The position numbers and the translations under genes are program-made. The notes under the pieces are model-generated. The model ran no database searches, was not told the DNA's origin, and worked only from the letters and a program-made list of their open reading frames with translations. Of a stretch of 64,000 bases of DNA, positions 26,503 through 40,501 are shown one piece after another; the first letter of the stretch is position 1, and every line of letters begins with the position of its first letter. This DNA comes from Paraescarpia echinospica (lineage: Eukaryota > Annelida > Polychaeta > Sabellida > Siboglinidae), in NCBI GenBank assembly GCA_020002185.1, contig CM034532.1, forward strand, positions 52,967,944 to 53,031,943, given 5' to 3'.

Positions 26503-28030
26503 GGAACCTTGATAACTTGCCATTAAACTATCAGTCTGCTACAGTACTTAGTCAATATGTTAAACTCTGTACACATTACTTATAAATTACTCGACAGCAA
26601 ACATTTAAACGCAAAATAAATATGGGATACATACCTAAGTTTCCTTTGTATCTTAGTTGATTCTTTACACTGAAATTAACAACTGCCTTTTCATATTCTC
26701 GCTGTGAGTTGCCCAGGTTCTGCAAAAAGACATCATCGTGCAGAGCACACGTAACAAGTCAGAGCCACTCAGCCACACACACTGTGTCTAAGTTTACTTT
26801 ATCAATACTGTCTGTACAATCTCTCAGTGTGGATCTAGGATTTGACCAACACAGGACACCCATTTGAAGAATCAATTGCACCCCTCCCCCCAAACAAACC
26901 ACAAACCTCCAAACCCTTGACTGGCTTTAGGACGTTGAGGTTCACAAAAATCCTCAAATTGGTCCCCCTGACAGCACAACAAGGGGGTGTTTACCCCCAC
27001 CCACATGACCCCCACACGCAATGGATCAGTGCCTACCGGTAGTTTGTTGCATTTTAATGTTGTTAACAAACTTAGTGGTTTCTAGTCAATTACTAGGTCT
27101 TTATATGATTTCTTATCCTGGTCACAGTTTAGTTTCTACCCAAGTCATGTTGAAATATATCTATGTAGATCATACAATGCCATGGCAGTGCACCTTTGAC
27201 TGGACATATAGAAATACACAATTATATGCATACATGCATTTCTTATCCACATGTATATAGTGGTAAATTTGTATCATCCAATATAAGTGTCAATGAAATC
27301 AAGAGACACCATTAGGCTATTTTAATACACTGTCTATTTTTGTACAGGCCATGTAACAAACAGAGCGATCTAGTTTGTACACAACGGTTCGCAGTTTTAG
27401 ACAGCTGACACCTTTTCAGGCTTTTGGAGATTTGGATTTTTGTCAGTCAATATCCATAATTTGTTATGTACTTCATTGAAAACAACTTTTCTACCAGTTT
27501 GCTGCACAAATTTGATACTTGGATGGGAATCGTTATGTATTATCAACAAGACTTAACTTGGTGTTCTAGCTAAGTCAATTGAATCTTTACTCGAGACACA
27601 GACACTGAGACAGTGTCTGTGAAGGGACTGAGTCTGAAGTGAAGCCGAAGCCAGGCCCAATCAATGGCAATGCCATGGCCCAATAGCAATGGCAAAGCAA
27701 GTGATGAATATATATTTATGCCTGGGATCAGATCAACACTTGTCAACAGCTGGTGTCTGACTGTATTGTCAGTGTGGTGTTCATAGAATGATAATGTGTT
27801 GGGTCTGCGTACATGAACTAGACAATTTAAGCTTATTCAAACAAGCTGGTCAGTGATACTGACAGCGACACTGACCACGGCACGGATTGTCCGAGTGTCA
27901 TCGTCAGTGACTGAGTGAGTGAGTGAGCGAGCGTATCGTTTTGCAAATCTTATCTTACCTGTCGTACATTCGCTGGCAGTCTGCTCCATGGATAACTATT
28001 ACGAATGTGGAATTCAACATCAACATTCAT
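3658..28030 (-). CDS. FAM91A1: FAM91A1 homologue, 17 exons, 3' end missing
   Basis: Exons in transcript order: 27959-28030, 26635-26719, 25626-25835, 24178-24245, 23176-23292, 22485-22575, 21723-21785, 20989-21095, 20560-20598, 19309-19418, 18685-18794, 16309-16403, 10563-10649, 9844-10052, 8368-8455, 6256-6366, 3658-3771. They total 1,776 nt, exactly 592 codons. All phases agree and every intron ends in AG. One intron has a GC donor. The protein starts [15 protein letters not shown] and carries hallmark segments such as [61 protein letters not shown] and [13 protein letters not shown]. The family is about 840 residues long, so roughly the last 245 lie off the left edge. FAM91A1 is a cytosolic peripheral Golgi protein that binds TBC1D23 at golgin-tethered endosome-to-TGN carriers and also works with WDR11. 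The serine/threonine-rich linker in exons 10-11 is the least conserved part. Confidence 0.96.
3793..5956. repeat. Minisatellite B, 46 bp unit, about 47 copies
   Basis: The unit runs gtaagtactgacatccttac then agtagactagcaacaattgt then gacact, with recurrent variants (tactg/tattg, catcc/caccc, attgt/actgt). It fills nearly all of FAM91A1 intron 16 and stops 21 bp short of the exon 17 acceptor. On the plus strand each unit carries a GTAAGT donor-like hexamer and a cttacag acceptor-like heptamer 16 bp downstream. The gene is on the other strand, so these are not its splice sites. Confidence 0.97.
5957..6255. other. FAM91A1 intron 16 remainder
   Basis: Unique intronic sequence between array B and the donor of exon 16. 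No feature seen. Confidence 0.5.
6256..6366 (-). CDS. FAM91A1: FAM91A1 exon 16, overlaps minisatellite C
   Basis: This 111 nt phase-0 exon encodes [15 protein letters not shown] through [10 protein letters not shown]. Its acceptor (ttctag) and first ~17 nt match the monomer of the array that follows on the intron side. The first six codons (VNSVWF) are thus part of the periodic sequence, while the rest of the exon is unique and conserved. Confidence 0.95.
6349..7950. repeat. Minisatellite C, ~29 bp unit, seeded on an exon junction
   Basis: The variable unit is close to gttcacctacaaccacagaa plus ccacacaga. It repeats more than 50 times with many indels and block variants. The first unit at 6,349-6,380 includes the acceptor and first codons of FAM91A1 exon 16. 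Long open frames on the plus strand (7,056-7,953) only reflect the periodicity and are not genes. Confidence 0.95.
7951..8367. other. FAM91A1 intron 15, no feature seen
   Basis: AT-rich unique sequence up to the GTAACC donor of exon 15. Confidence 0.5.
8456..9843. other. FAM91A1 intron 14, no feature seen
   Basis: About 1.4 kb of AT-rich intronic sequence between exons 15 and 14. I see no recognisable transposon or RNA gene. Confidence 0.5.
9844..10052 (-). CDS. FAM91A1: FAM91A1 exon 14
   Basis: This 209 nt exon encodes [20 protein letters not shown], then a less conserved stretch, then [19 protein letters not shown]. The last codon is split after two bases. The donor GTACGT was chosen over a nearby GTAATC because only it joins in frame to exon 15 (LLVSMAPL). 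Confidence 0.96.
10053..10562. other. FAM91A1 intron 13, no feature seen
   Basis: Unique AT-rich sequence between exons 14 and 13. Confidence 0.5.
10563..10649 (-). CDS. FAM91A1: FAM91A1 exon 13, overlaps minisatellite D
   Basis: This 87 nt phase-0 exon encodes [20 protein letters not shown] to FLAELEK. Its acceptor (tgtgacag) and first ~32 nt are one unit of the adjoining 40 bp array, so codons for [10 protein letters not shown] are repeated about twelve times in the intron. Confidence 0.95.
10618..11105. repeat. Minisatellite D, 40 bp unit, ~12 copies, exon-junction derived
   Basis: The unit is aacattgtcacggcatgact plus ctttaaaccctgtcacacag. Copies begin at 10,621, 10,661, 10,701 and so on to 11,061, with a partial last copy. 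On the minus strand each unit reads as the 3' end of intron 12, its AG, and the first ten codons of exon 13. The copy nearest the exon is the conserved coding one. Copies at 10,941-11,000 are the most diverged. Confidence 0.97.
11155..11525 (+). repeat. Dispersed repeat family R1, copy 1
   Basis: This segment resembles 54,960-55,270 and 55,940-56,020: both copies have a gcaaaa-tgcc start, a segment near acaatcgcagaaaa/atcaatcgcagaaaa, a cagtaagaac motif and a gggatcgtagatta/gggtcgtagatta motif. It is probably an old transposon of unknown class. This copy lacks the insertion seen in the 55 kb copy. Confidence 0.6.
11565..12305. mobile_element. Non-autonomous element with GAATTG-rich inverted ends
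   Basis: The left end reads gtgcaccagaactgggttca followed by attcttaattgaattgg. The right end (to about 12,305) is an imperfect reverse complement, with gaattgaacccaggtttgcc then gtgcac. Both ends carry runs of gaattggaattgaattg. The ~740 bp interior has no long frame. It is best read as a MITE-like or fold-back element; no clear target duplication was found. Confidence 0.5.
12475..15760 (-). mobile_element. L2-type LINE, nearly full length, frameshifted
   Basis: An endonuclease plus reverse transcriptase protein is encoded on the minus strand in pieces. The first (14,918-15,742) carries [14 protein letters not shown]. The second (14,337-15,383) carries the APE-type endonuclease with [17 protein letters not shown] and LSDHHTV. 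The third (13,346-14,506) carries RT with [25 protein letters not shown] and YADDTQIY. The fourth (12,600-13,373) is the C-terminal region with [21 protein letters not shown] and IWNSLPVNV. Frameshifts near 15,310, 14,345 and 13,355 break the frame, so this copy is probably inactive. The 3' end has GGCGCTTAAGAAG then a TATTAT-rich tail (12,411-12,480), as in L2 elements. It lies in FAM91A1 intron 12 in the same orientation as the gene. Confidence 0.92.
15761..16308. other. FAM91A1 intron 12 remainder
   Basis: AT-rich sequence between the 5' end of the LINE and exon 12 (16309-16403). It may contain the untranslated 5' region of the LINE; no other feature seen. Confidence 0.4.
16404..16805. other. 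FAM91A1 intron 11, unique part
   Basis: AT-rich intronic sequence before array E. No feature seen. Confidence 0.5.
16806..18543. repeat. Minisatellite E, 44 bp unit, about 40 copies
   Basis: The unit is ggatcactagacaccacata plus gcatacatagtgagagatag plus acac. A 42 bp variant lacks the ag of ctagacacc. The variants alternate, showing a higher-order pattern. Several 70-84 codon frames on the minus strand ([11 protein letters not shown] and related) are products of the periodicity. The array sits in FAM91A1 intron 11, about 140 bp from the exon 11 donor. Confidence 0.97.
18685..18794 (-). CDS. FAM91A1: FAM91A1 exon 11, Ser/Thr-rich linker
   Basis: The exon encodes [10 protein letters not shown] followed by a serine/threonine/aspartate-rich stretch ending SSSTDVTS. 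The donor is GTAGTG and the acceptor ctttcag. It corresponds to the variable linker between the N- and C-terminal FAM91 domains. The model relies on phase (2 in, 1 out), which joins exons 10 and 12. Confidence 0.85.
18880..19040 (+). mobile_element. Diverged partial SINE
   Basis: Contains aatgcttcccagagaagtta and gctctgagcagtcctaagga followed by ctggacact. It matches the 3' half of the SINE copies at 43.9-44.16 kb and 61.1-61.4 kb. The tRNA-like head is absent. Confidence 0.7.
19309..19418 (-). CDS. FAM91A1: FAM91A1 exon 10, diverged
   Basis: The exon encodes [16 protein letters not shown], then a weakly conserved stretch with [13 protein letters not shown]. It lies between ttgtag and GTCAGT and leaves two bases of a split codon. 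Placement is supported by the NAVS-Y-RLGFA-KKG pattern, shared with the family directly after DLxLVK of exon 9, and by a length (110 nt) that repairs the frame. Confidence 0.88.
19900..20290 (+). repeat. Dispersed repeat family R3, copy 1
   Basis: Shares long stretches with 53,280-53,621, including gacattaaagttaggta/gacattaaagttaggca, ctggtagtaagctgttt/ctggtagcaagttgttt and aatgtattttggcttttc-like sequence. Class unknown. It lies in FAM91A1 intron 9. Confidence 0.6.
24538..25147 (-). mobile_element. Dispersed element R2, inverted copy
   Basis: From about 24,745 to 25,147 this is the reverse complement of 55,322-55,745. Shared stretches include the cgaggtttcgc/gtaggcccattcgcattc region, attgttttgaataaaattt and gttgttatgataaatt. 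Just before it, 24,538-24,590 matches 55,269-55,320 in direct orientation (aagggaataaaaa to acatcctgct). The element therefore sits in opposite orientations beside the same flanking repeat. Class unknown. Confidence 0.65.
25624..25625 (-). other. FAM91A1: GC splice donor of FAM91A1 intron 3
   Basis: Exon 3 ends ...GCCGACT and is followed by GCAAGTTC. The next exon begins GTCTGCGACTC after gttcag. Only the GC-AG reading gives the conserved AADCLRLLG join in frame. GCAAGT is the usual strong context for GC donors. Confidence 0.88.
25626..25835 (-). CDS. FAM91A1: FAM91A1 exon 3
   Basis: This 210 nt exon encodes [40 protein letters not shown] and [13 protein letters not shown], among the most conserved parts of the N-terminal FAM91 domain. 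It is entered two bases into a codon and left one base into the next. Confidence 0.97.
26457..26500. repeat. (CA)n microsatellite
   Basis: About 20 CA units in FAM91A1 intron 2. Confidence 0.97.
26720..27958. other. FAM91A1 intron 1, no feature seen
   Basis: AT-rich sequence between the first two coding exons. It includes a small hairpin, acactgagacagtgtc, near 27,605. No coding or repeat feature is supported. Confidence 0.5.
27959..28030 (-). CDS. FAM91A1: FAM91A1 exon 1 with start codon
   Basis: Twenty-four codons, [15 protein letters not shown] to LPANVRQ, end at a perfect GTAAGA donor. The family begins [20 protein letters not shown], so the start at 28,030 is secure. The 5' UTR and promoter must lie in 28,031-28,460. 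Confidence 0.96.
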
Positions 28031-28277
28031 GATTTCATTCGCAAATGGCCCTTGCTAGTATACTTATATTTGCAAAATGCAACGTTTGCGTTTGTCAATC
28101 ATCTATCTATTTACATTGTAAATTGATGTAACGACATTATTCCCGTGAAAACGATGGAACATGTTTAGTGTCCCCCTCTAGCGTGTTATTTAAACGCTAC
28201 AGATCACCTAGCGAATGGATGGAATAACATGTTAGGTGCTGCAACCAGCACGTGCACGCACGTTACCCTTTACCTAG
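28031..28277 (-). promoter_or_regulatory. Presumed FAM91A1 5' UTR and promoter region
   Basis: Inferred only from position upstream of the start codon. I see no convincing TATA box or initiator. A hairpin element and a retrotransposon-bearing palindrome lie immediately beyond. Confidence 0.3.
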
Positions 28278-28475
28278 CAAAAGGAGCGCGTTTTTCTGCA
28301 ACCCTCCGCGTACAAATCCACACAAACAATGTGAATCTTGTCAAAAGTACCTACAATCTAACCCTATCCCTCAACCTAATCATAATAATATAAAATATAC
28401 CCAAAAAACATAACCCACCAAACCAACCATGCATTTGTACATGGAGGGGTTGCAGAAAGCACGTGGAGCGTTTCT
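28278..28475. mobile_element. Short hairpin element (MITE-like)
   Basis: Left end ggagcgcgtttttctgcaac then cctccgcgtacaaat; right end atttgtacatggaggggttg then cagaaagcacgtggagcg. These are imperfect inverted repeats of about 35 bp around a 130 bp AT-rich centre. The right end overlaps the start of the larger palindrome. Confidence 0.55.
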
Positions 28476-28588
28476 AGACATTCGTATTGCGTCGTATATT
28501 TGTTTCAAATTCTAGCCCACAAATATTTTCTTTATGACAAAAACATACCGTAAATGCAATTATGCGCGAGAATATTTGATGAGGTGTC

Positions 28589-28711
28589 TGTCACGAGATA
28601 CCCCAGCTGATGCCCAGCTGGGAGGGTATATTTTGACTGATTGCCTAGCAGCAACCTCTGGACTCTAATTAGCATATAGAGTAGTGGGCGCTGCCGCCGC
28701 TGTTAGTGTAG
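28589..28711 (+). repeat. Truncated 5' LTR
   Basis: The first 123 bp match the 3' LTR almost perfectly (one visible difference, cagctggg against cagcaggg) up to gttagtgtag. The sequence then jumps into gag. About 127 bp of LTR plus the primer binding site are deleted. Confidence 0.93.
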
Positions 28712-28739
28712 CTGCTGCTGCGAATGTCTATGGAAAAGC

Positions 28740-31700
28740 GCATGGATAGAACATGAAGTCGCCACAGATCTGGATGAAAAGACACAACGGAAACGCGTGA
28801 GTACGTGTTGTCAGTGATCGGCCAGGATGCGAAAGACATCTGGCAGAATCACCCGTGGAATGATCCTGCACATCGCTACGAAGTAGAACCAGTTCTACAA
28901 ATGTACGAGAACTACTGTACGTCAAGGGTGAACATACCGTATGAGAGACACATCTTTCATTCTCGTAAACAGCGGGCTGGGGAAGATGTAATGACGTGGT
29001 ATAACGACCTGCAACGAATCGGAACAAACTGTGCGTTCGATGAGATCACGACGGATGAAATTTACCGTGACCAACTTGTTTTGAGTGTTATAGACGAGAG
29101 AGTCCGAAATCAACTCCTCGAAAAACGCGACGTAACGCTGGAGAAAGCCTTAGACATCATCAGAAATTCGGAAGTGAAAGCTGAACGAGCTAAGGCATGG
29201 AATTCCGTCGGTGACGTAGATGTGCACTCGATGAAGACAAACACAAGAACGAGGCTGTTCGCAAAGCATGGCAGCGAGGCAGATCGCGCAAGACCTCGAG
29301 AAAAAAATGCACGCGAAAACAAGCACAGCTGTGAACTGTTCGTTTTGTGGAAAGACACATGAAAGAGGCAAATGTCCTGCCTGGAGACAAAAATGCAGAG
29401 TCTGCCAGGGCCTGAACCACTTCGCCGTTAAGTGTCGCAAACTGAAAGTCAGAAGAGACGTCAAAACAATCGGGACAGAACAATATGGTGTGAGTAGTCT
29501 GATAGACGATTCAGCTACTCCACACTCAGTTAACCGTGTGGACGGACGGCAGACGGACGCTGGATACATAACGCTTGCTATCGGGTCGCACAAGGTGCAG
29601 TTCAAGTGCGATACCGGATCCCAATGTAACATCCTGCCGCTGAGTGACTATAAGTTAGCTGCAGGAGATACTAACTTGCAGAATCTGACACGAGTCACAG
29701 ACACACTGACTGTGTATGGGGGGACGAAAGTTAAAGTGATGGGGATCACAACACTTCAAGTCCACAGAAACGGCCGTAAACACAATCTGCACTTCAAAGT
29801 GATGAGCCTTAAACACCGCCAACCGCTTTTCAGCCGCCAGGCATGCGTTGGCATCGGTGCGCTGCAGTGGATTGATGTGGATGCCATTCGGCCATTAGAG
29901 GAATCGCCGGAGACCCCGAGCGTAAACAACGTTGATGCAAAGCAGGCAACGAAGATCCCTAGCTTTGACACCGCTGACATACAGCACCAGTATGCAGATG
30001 TTTTCAAGGGACTTGGAAAATTACCAGACCCGTACCACATCAAGATTGACAGAGACATCAATCCTGTCGTACACGCCCCTCGACGAGTACCAGTGCCTCT
30101 GAGGGACAAGCTGAAACATGAGCTGCGTGAGATGGTCAACGATGACATCATCGCGCCAGTCAGAGAACCGACAGATTGTGTTTCCAGCTTGTTGCTCGTG
30201 TCGAAGCCAGGAAAACTGCGTATCTGCATGGATCCACGGGGTCTAAACAGAGCTATCAAGCGAGAGCATTACCAAATGCCAACGATAGAGGAAATTGCCA
30301 CACGACTAAGCGGTGCGCGTGTCTTCACTGTCATAGATGCAAAACATGCGTTTTGGCAGGTCGAATTGGATGAGGAATCCAGCCAACTCACAACATTCAA
30401 CACGCCGTTTGGACGCTACATATGGAAGCGTATGCCATTTGTCATTTCCAGTACACCGGAAGTCTGGCAGAGGAAGATGCATGAGACCATCGAAGGATTA
30501 CAAGGCATCGAAGTAATCGCAGATTATTTTCTCATCACGGGGAAAGACGACGACGAACATGACGTCAATCTGCATGCGTTCCTCAAGAGATGTCGTGAGA
30601 GAAATACCGAACAAAACTACGCACAGATCGAGAAGGAACTGTTAGCGATAGTGTTCGCGTGTGAGCGGTTCAACGACTACATATATGGTCGAGATGTAGT
30701 ACACGTGGAGTCTGACCACAAGCCGCTAGAAACTATCTTCAAGAGATAAATACACATGGCACCGAAGCGACTGCAGCGCATGAGATTACGACTGCAGAAG
30801 TATCCACTCGAAGTGAGGTACAAGAAAGGATCAGAAATGTACGTTGCAGATACATTGAGCCAAGCGTCCAACACGGAGGCTAAACGAGACACTCGGCAAG
30901 ATACGAATGCCGATGTCAATAAAGTTGACGACTTAGACGAGATGATGTACATCGACAACATCATGCTGCCTGAAGATAAATTGATCGAGCTGCAGCACGC
31001 CACGAAGGAAGACGCAGTGTTGCGAGAACTCGAGAAGGCCATCAAGTCAGGGTGGCCAGCAGCGAATACCGGTAAGGAAGCACTAAAACCGTGCGTGCAG
31101 TTCAAAGATGAACTGTTAATTGAAGATGGATTAATCTTCAAGGGAGACAGATTAGTAATCCCCTATGTGATGTGACCGGGAATGGTGAAATTGATACACC
31201 AGGGCCATATTGGAATAGAGGGATGCCTGCGCAGGGCGCGCGAAGTCATCTGTTGGCACGGTATGAACGCTGAGGTGAAAGAACCACATCAGCAAGTGCG
31301 ACGTTTGCAACGCACACCGACCGGAACAGTGCCGTGAGAAGCTGCAAACACACGAGTTCCCCCATCTGCCATGGGCCAAGGTCGCAACAGATTTGTTTGA
31401 GCTTGACGGACACCAGTATGTCATAATGGTAGACTACTACAGTAACTACCTTCTTCGAGATCAACGAGCTGAAGAAGACAACGACACAGGCTGTTGTCAA
31501 TGCTCTACGGCCACACTTCGCACGTCACGGAGTTCTTTCAATTCTGGTCAGTGACAATGCTTAACAGTATGGGTCACAGGAATTTGCGAAATTTGCTCGT
31601 AAGTGGGGATTTGTGCACATAACATCAAGCCCACACTACCCGCAAAGCAACGGGAAAGCGGAGAATGCTGTGAAAATAGCTAAAGCTTTACTCAAGAAGG

Positions 31701-32359
31701 CCAAACTGGATGGAAGCGACCCACTGAAAGCTATTCTGGAATGGCGCAACACACCAACAAAAGGCTTGCAAAGCTCGCCCGTGCAACGTTTGATGTCACG
31801 CCGGACTAAGACATTGTTGCCGATGCGAAACAGTCTACTTGCACCAAAAATCCAAGGAAGAAATGTCAGCGATGCAATCGAACGACGAAAACGAAAGTAC
31901 CAACAACGTCATTACGACACCCACTCAAAGCCGCTGAAAGAGCTAAATGTTGGACAGGCAGTCCGGATTAAACTGCCTGGACGCAACACTTGGAGTTTGG
32001 GTGTATGTAAACGAGCACTAGGACAGCGATCCTACACCGTGGATGTCGAAGGACACACCTATCGGCGCAACAGACGACAGTTGAGGGCAACCAACGAATC
32101 GGCGCCCTCAGCGACTGTTGCTCATAACGTAACGCCAGACGTGGGAGATTCCGTGCCCCGTGCAACGATCTCCAAGCCGACCGGTCAACGACAACCGGCT
32201 GTTGTTGTTGACATTCAGTTATCGCCGTGTCCTCGCCTGAACACGCCGCGGGGGACACCGGGCATTATGCCGAGGCGAGACGAGCCAAGTGCAAGACGCA
32301 TGCCACTTCGAGATCGTGTTGACATTAAGCCTCCACGACGGCTCATTAACGAAATGTGA
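28740..32359 (+). pseudogene. Decayed gag-pol of the Ty3-type element
   Basis: Gag is at 28,805-29,362, with frameshifts at both ends. From 29,268 one frame encodes two zinc knuckles (CX2CX3HX4C and CX2CX4HX4C), a protease with DTGSQ, and RT with ICMDPRGLNRAI. The catalytic YxDD position reads IADYF instead of an ADD form. After KRCRERN the sequence jumps to EKELLAIVFACERF, so the RT thumb and the start of RNase H are missing. A TAA at 30,747 and a TGA at 31,173 interrupt the frame. Integrase continues in broken frames, then is open from 31,613 (SSPHYPQSNGKAENAVK) to 32,359 with the C-terminal domain. Confidence 0.93.
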
Positions 32360-32397
32360 ATCCCAAAACTGAAAAACAAAACAAACAAATTTAAAAC

Positions 32398-32406
32398 AAA
32401 AAGGGA
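32398..32406 (+). other. Polypurine tract
   Basis: The purine run aaaaaggga immediately precedes the 3' LTR, at the expected place for plus-strand priming. Confidence 0.75.
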
Positions 32407-32656
32407 TGTCACGAGATACCCCAGCTGATGCCCAGCAGGGAGGGTATATTTTGACTGATTGCCTAGCAGCAACCTCTGGACTCTAATTAGCATATAGAGT
32501 AGTGGGCGCTGCCGCCGCTGTTAGTGTAGTGAATCAGTCTAGCCTAGGATTTAGTCCAGTGCAGCTGTGTATCCAGATAATAACGTATTAAACATATTCT
32601 TCTCGACGTCTTGTTTGTATGTTATATAATACATAGATACGAGCAATACCGTTACA
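32407..32656 (+). repeat. 3' LTR, 250 bp
   Basis: Starts TGTCACGAGATACC and ends ACCGTTACA, followed by the GTGTC target duplication. It contains the only complete LTR of this copy. Confidence 0.93.
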
Positions 32657-32700
32657 GTGTCATCCCGCAATAGTAATGTAATTCAATCTTCATATTGCGT

Positions 32701-32818
<118 letters not shown>

Positions 32819-33016
32819 TTGAATATGATTTAGATATCAGCTCAGAGAGAGAAGCAATATGAAGATTGAATTACATTACTATTGCGGGATGACACCTATT
32901 CAAATATTCTCGCGCATAATTGCATTTACGGTGTTTTTGTCATAAAGAAAATATTTGTGGGCTAGAATTTTGAAACAAATATACGACGGAATACGAATGT
33001 CTACAAACGCTCCACG

Positions 33017-33420
33017 ATATATATCCCTCTCTCCCCCCCCCCCTCTCTCTCTCCTCTATCATTCTCTCTCTCTATATATATATGTCTCTCCCTCTCTCTC
33101 TATATATATATTTCTCTCCCCCCCCTCTCTCACTATATATATATATATATATATATATCTATCTCTCTCTCTCGCAGGCCCGTAAGCTGATGAGTCTGAA
33201 GGATGCCTTTCGAGGAAAAATTAGTTCCGCGTGATATATCAAGGGTGTGCATTTGGAGGTTTTTTTTTTTTTTAATGTTTTTCTCTCTCTTCCCTCTCAG
33301 TGGGTTGCAGTTGGAGGTCTCAGTGGGTTGTAGTTTGAGGTTTCAGTGGGTTGCATTTGGAGGTCTCAGTGGGTTGCATAGAAGTCTTGTGCTGTCATGA
33401 TAAGTTTCCATTTTCTTCAC
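33017..33420. repeat. Compound CT/TA microsatellite and 23 bp x 4 repeat
   Basis: Alternating (CT)n, C-runs and (TA)n fill 33,017-33,175. At 33,296-33,380 a 23 bp unit starting tgggttgcagttggaggtct repeats four times. Confidence 0.9.
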
Positions 33421-35708
33421 TGCACGACCAGCTGCGTTTTCCAGCTCCTCATATCCCATCGCATTGGCGATTTACATAGCCACATTCACAGTAACACCAC
33501 GACGCCGATAAAATTATGTTGAACATGACCTATGTTGAAGATTGTGCTGTTTCTATATTGTCTCGTCTGAGAATCAGGGGTGTCTGCTGGATGTTCGGCA
33601 GATTTGCTTGGACCCGCCCAATGATGACCTTAGAAACTGAGATGACAGTTGCAACATTGTGAGCCACCTGATCGCATAGCATTACTGTAAGGCTTTCATG
33701 TGTCATGTTCCAGTTGCAGTTACCTGCTTCTTTGAGTAGTAGTAATTGCTAAGCTCTTTAAAGAGGTGGCACACGAAATTGTTAGAAACGATATATCTGC
33801 TCTGCATAGGCGCGGGAACAGAGGGGCAGGGGTGTAGCTACCTCCCCTGGAATTTCTCCAGACATATGGTTCTTCCCCCCTTTAAATGTGAATGTTTGTT
33901 TTTGTGGCGAGCGTCAATGGCGGGTGGAAATCTAAATTTTATGAGACGATTAATGTGTATTTTGTTGATTGTGAGTTTGAGCCAAATCTTGTGGCAATTT
34001 GTGTAATAACGTAGAGACCATTTGGTATTTTTGACACCTCTGATGCCAAATTAGGTCTGTATGGCCAGCAGTGCCCTAGTTTAACAAAAGAAGCAATGGG
34101 TCTACATATGCTATGTCACATTGTAAACCTGAGAACATTCATAACCGAGAAAACTTGATAACATAGAACACATTCTTAACGACGATGCTGCTTTTCTGTA
34201 GTAGCCTCATATGTTTAGGTAAAGTACATGCACTTTCTAACCACTTACTTATTTATTGAAACTGAGATATACAAGCAAATCTTCGAATAACATAAAAACA
34301 CCTGATTTCTGTGGACATTTGTTTAAATCCTGTAAAATGAAGGAAATGTGTTTAGATATTGAAAGAGCTTCATAAATCTGTGTGGATGTGTACCTACAAT
34401 GGATTAAGACAAGTTGTTAAAGGCCGCTACACAAGACAAGAGTTAATTATACGGCATAGTTACAACTAGAGGTAATGTGTCACAGATGGTTGGACGTTAC
34501 ATCGAAGCAATAATTGCACTGAATCAATCGCTGGGAATGCCACCGGCACTGCATCAGAATGTCCAACTCCTGCCTCCCGGACAAGTTCTCTTCTCCATGG
34601 CCAAAGATCCCGAGGTAACTAGTGGCAGTGGTTGCATTTCCCTTCAAAACGCCAAATCACTAAATGACTTGGGCGCCATGCGTTTCACCGTGCAATGGCC
34701 AACTTCGAACCAAAGCAGCAGAAAAGAAAAGGAACGAAGACACGCAAGTCTCATTACCATCCTGAACCTCTTGCCCACTGCTCTAAGATTTGCAGATCAG
34801 GTTCCTGCTTCATTACAGGACCCACGGTCGACCTGACCATGTGATATGCAGACGTTATCTTCCTTCATGGAGACCGCCAAGGATGAGGCTGCCTTACAAA
34901 CGTCGTCCCTTTCGGTGATTATAACATGTATTTAATTGTCCCACATATCACCTCCATAATACATAGCTATAAGCGTAACCAACGTAAGTATTTGTGACGT
35001 CATTATCACGTCGTGCTTACGTCGCCGATTTTGATCGGAAGTCAGCATTGCGGAAGTCGGTAAATGTATTGTTACGTGAAATAGTGGCCGCTGATGTTTT
35101 TCAAAAAATTTGACCGATCAGTGAGTTTAAACAACGAAGCACATAAATAATGATTTCCACATGTTGCCAATGGATTTTCACATTGCTAATTAATTTTTGA
35201 AATGTCATCCTCAAACTCATTTCAGAGACCACAAATAAACTAATGTTTCTAAATAACGTGTATTTGCAGAATTCACATAAATTGGACGATTTTATTACAC
35301 ACGCCGAACGTTTATTGTTGATATAATAACCTACAAATGCTAGTAATTTAAGAGACCCTGTTGACTGCCTGACAAGTAGGTCACCAACAAGAGTGTGCCA
35401 CGTGTAACTTGTACGGATACACACATTCTGTCTACAACTACATGGTACAGGTAGGATAGCTGTTTTTTTTATAAATGCGCAGATAAATTACATTACCGCA
35501 GCTACAGCATACATTGGCCTATTAAAAATTAAGAACATTTCAAACAAGACAAGGCTCAGTTTGCACAAAGCCAATATTGTTTCCCTTTCAACAGCAAAAG
35601 GTGCAAAATCAATTTAAATTCCTCTGAGCAGTCTTTCAGCCAATTCTTTCAACAAATTTGTTGGATGAACACACTATAAAATAAAACTCTAAAAATACAG
35701 CAAACGGT
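33421..35708. other. Intergenic, one coding-like patch
   Basis: Between the palindrome and the 3' end of SREK1IP1. At 34,465-34,920 the plus strand has a 119-codon frame (34,477-34,836) and two overlapping frames with a coding look (AHCSKICRSGSCFITG; CRRYLPSWRPPRMRLPYKRR). This may be the relic of a gene or transposon that I do not recognise. A downstream polyadenylation region of SREK1IP1 probably lies just below 35,709. Confidence 0.35.

Positions 35709-40501
<4,793 letters not shown>

Larger units (their letters stand above)
28589..32656 (+). mobile_element. Ty3-type LTR retrotransposon, internally deleted
   Basis: The element is bounded by TGTCACGAG at the left and GTTACA at the right, with a 5 bp target duplication GTGTC. 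The 5' LTR is truncated and joined to gag sequence, so the primer binding site is missing. The order Gag, protease, RT, RNase H, integrase is the Ty3 type. Multiple stops, frameshifts and internal deletions make it non-autonomous. There is no envelope gene. Confidence 0.95.
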
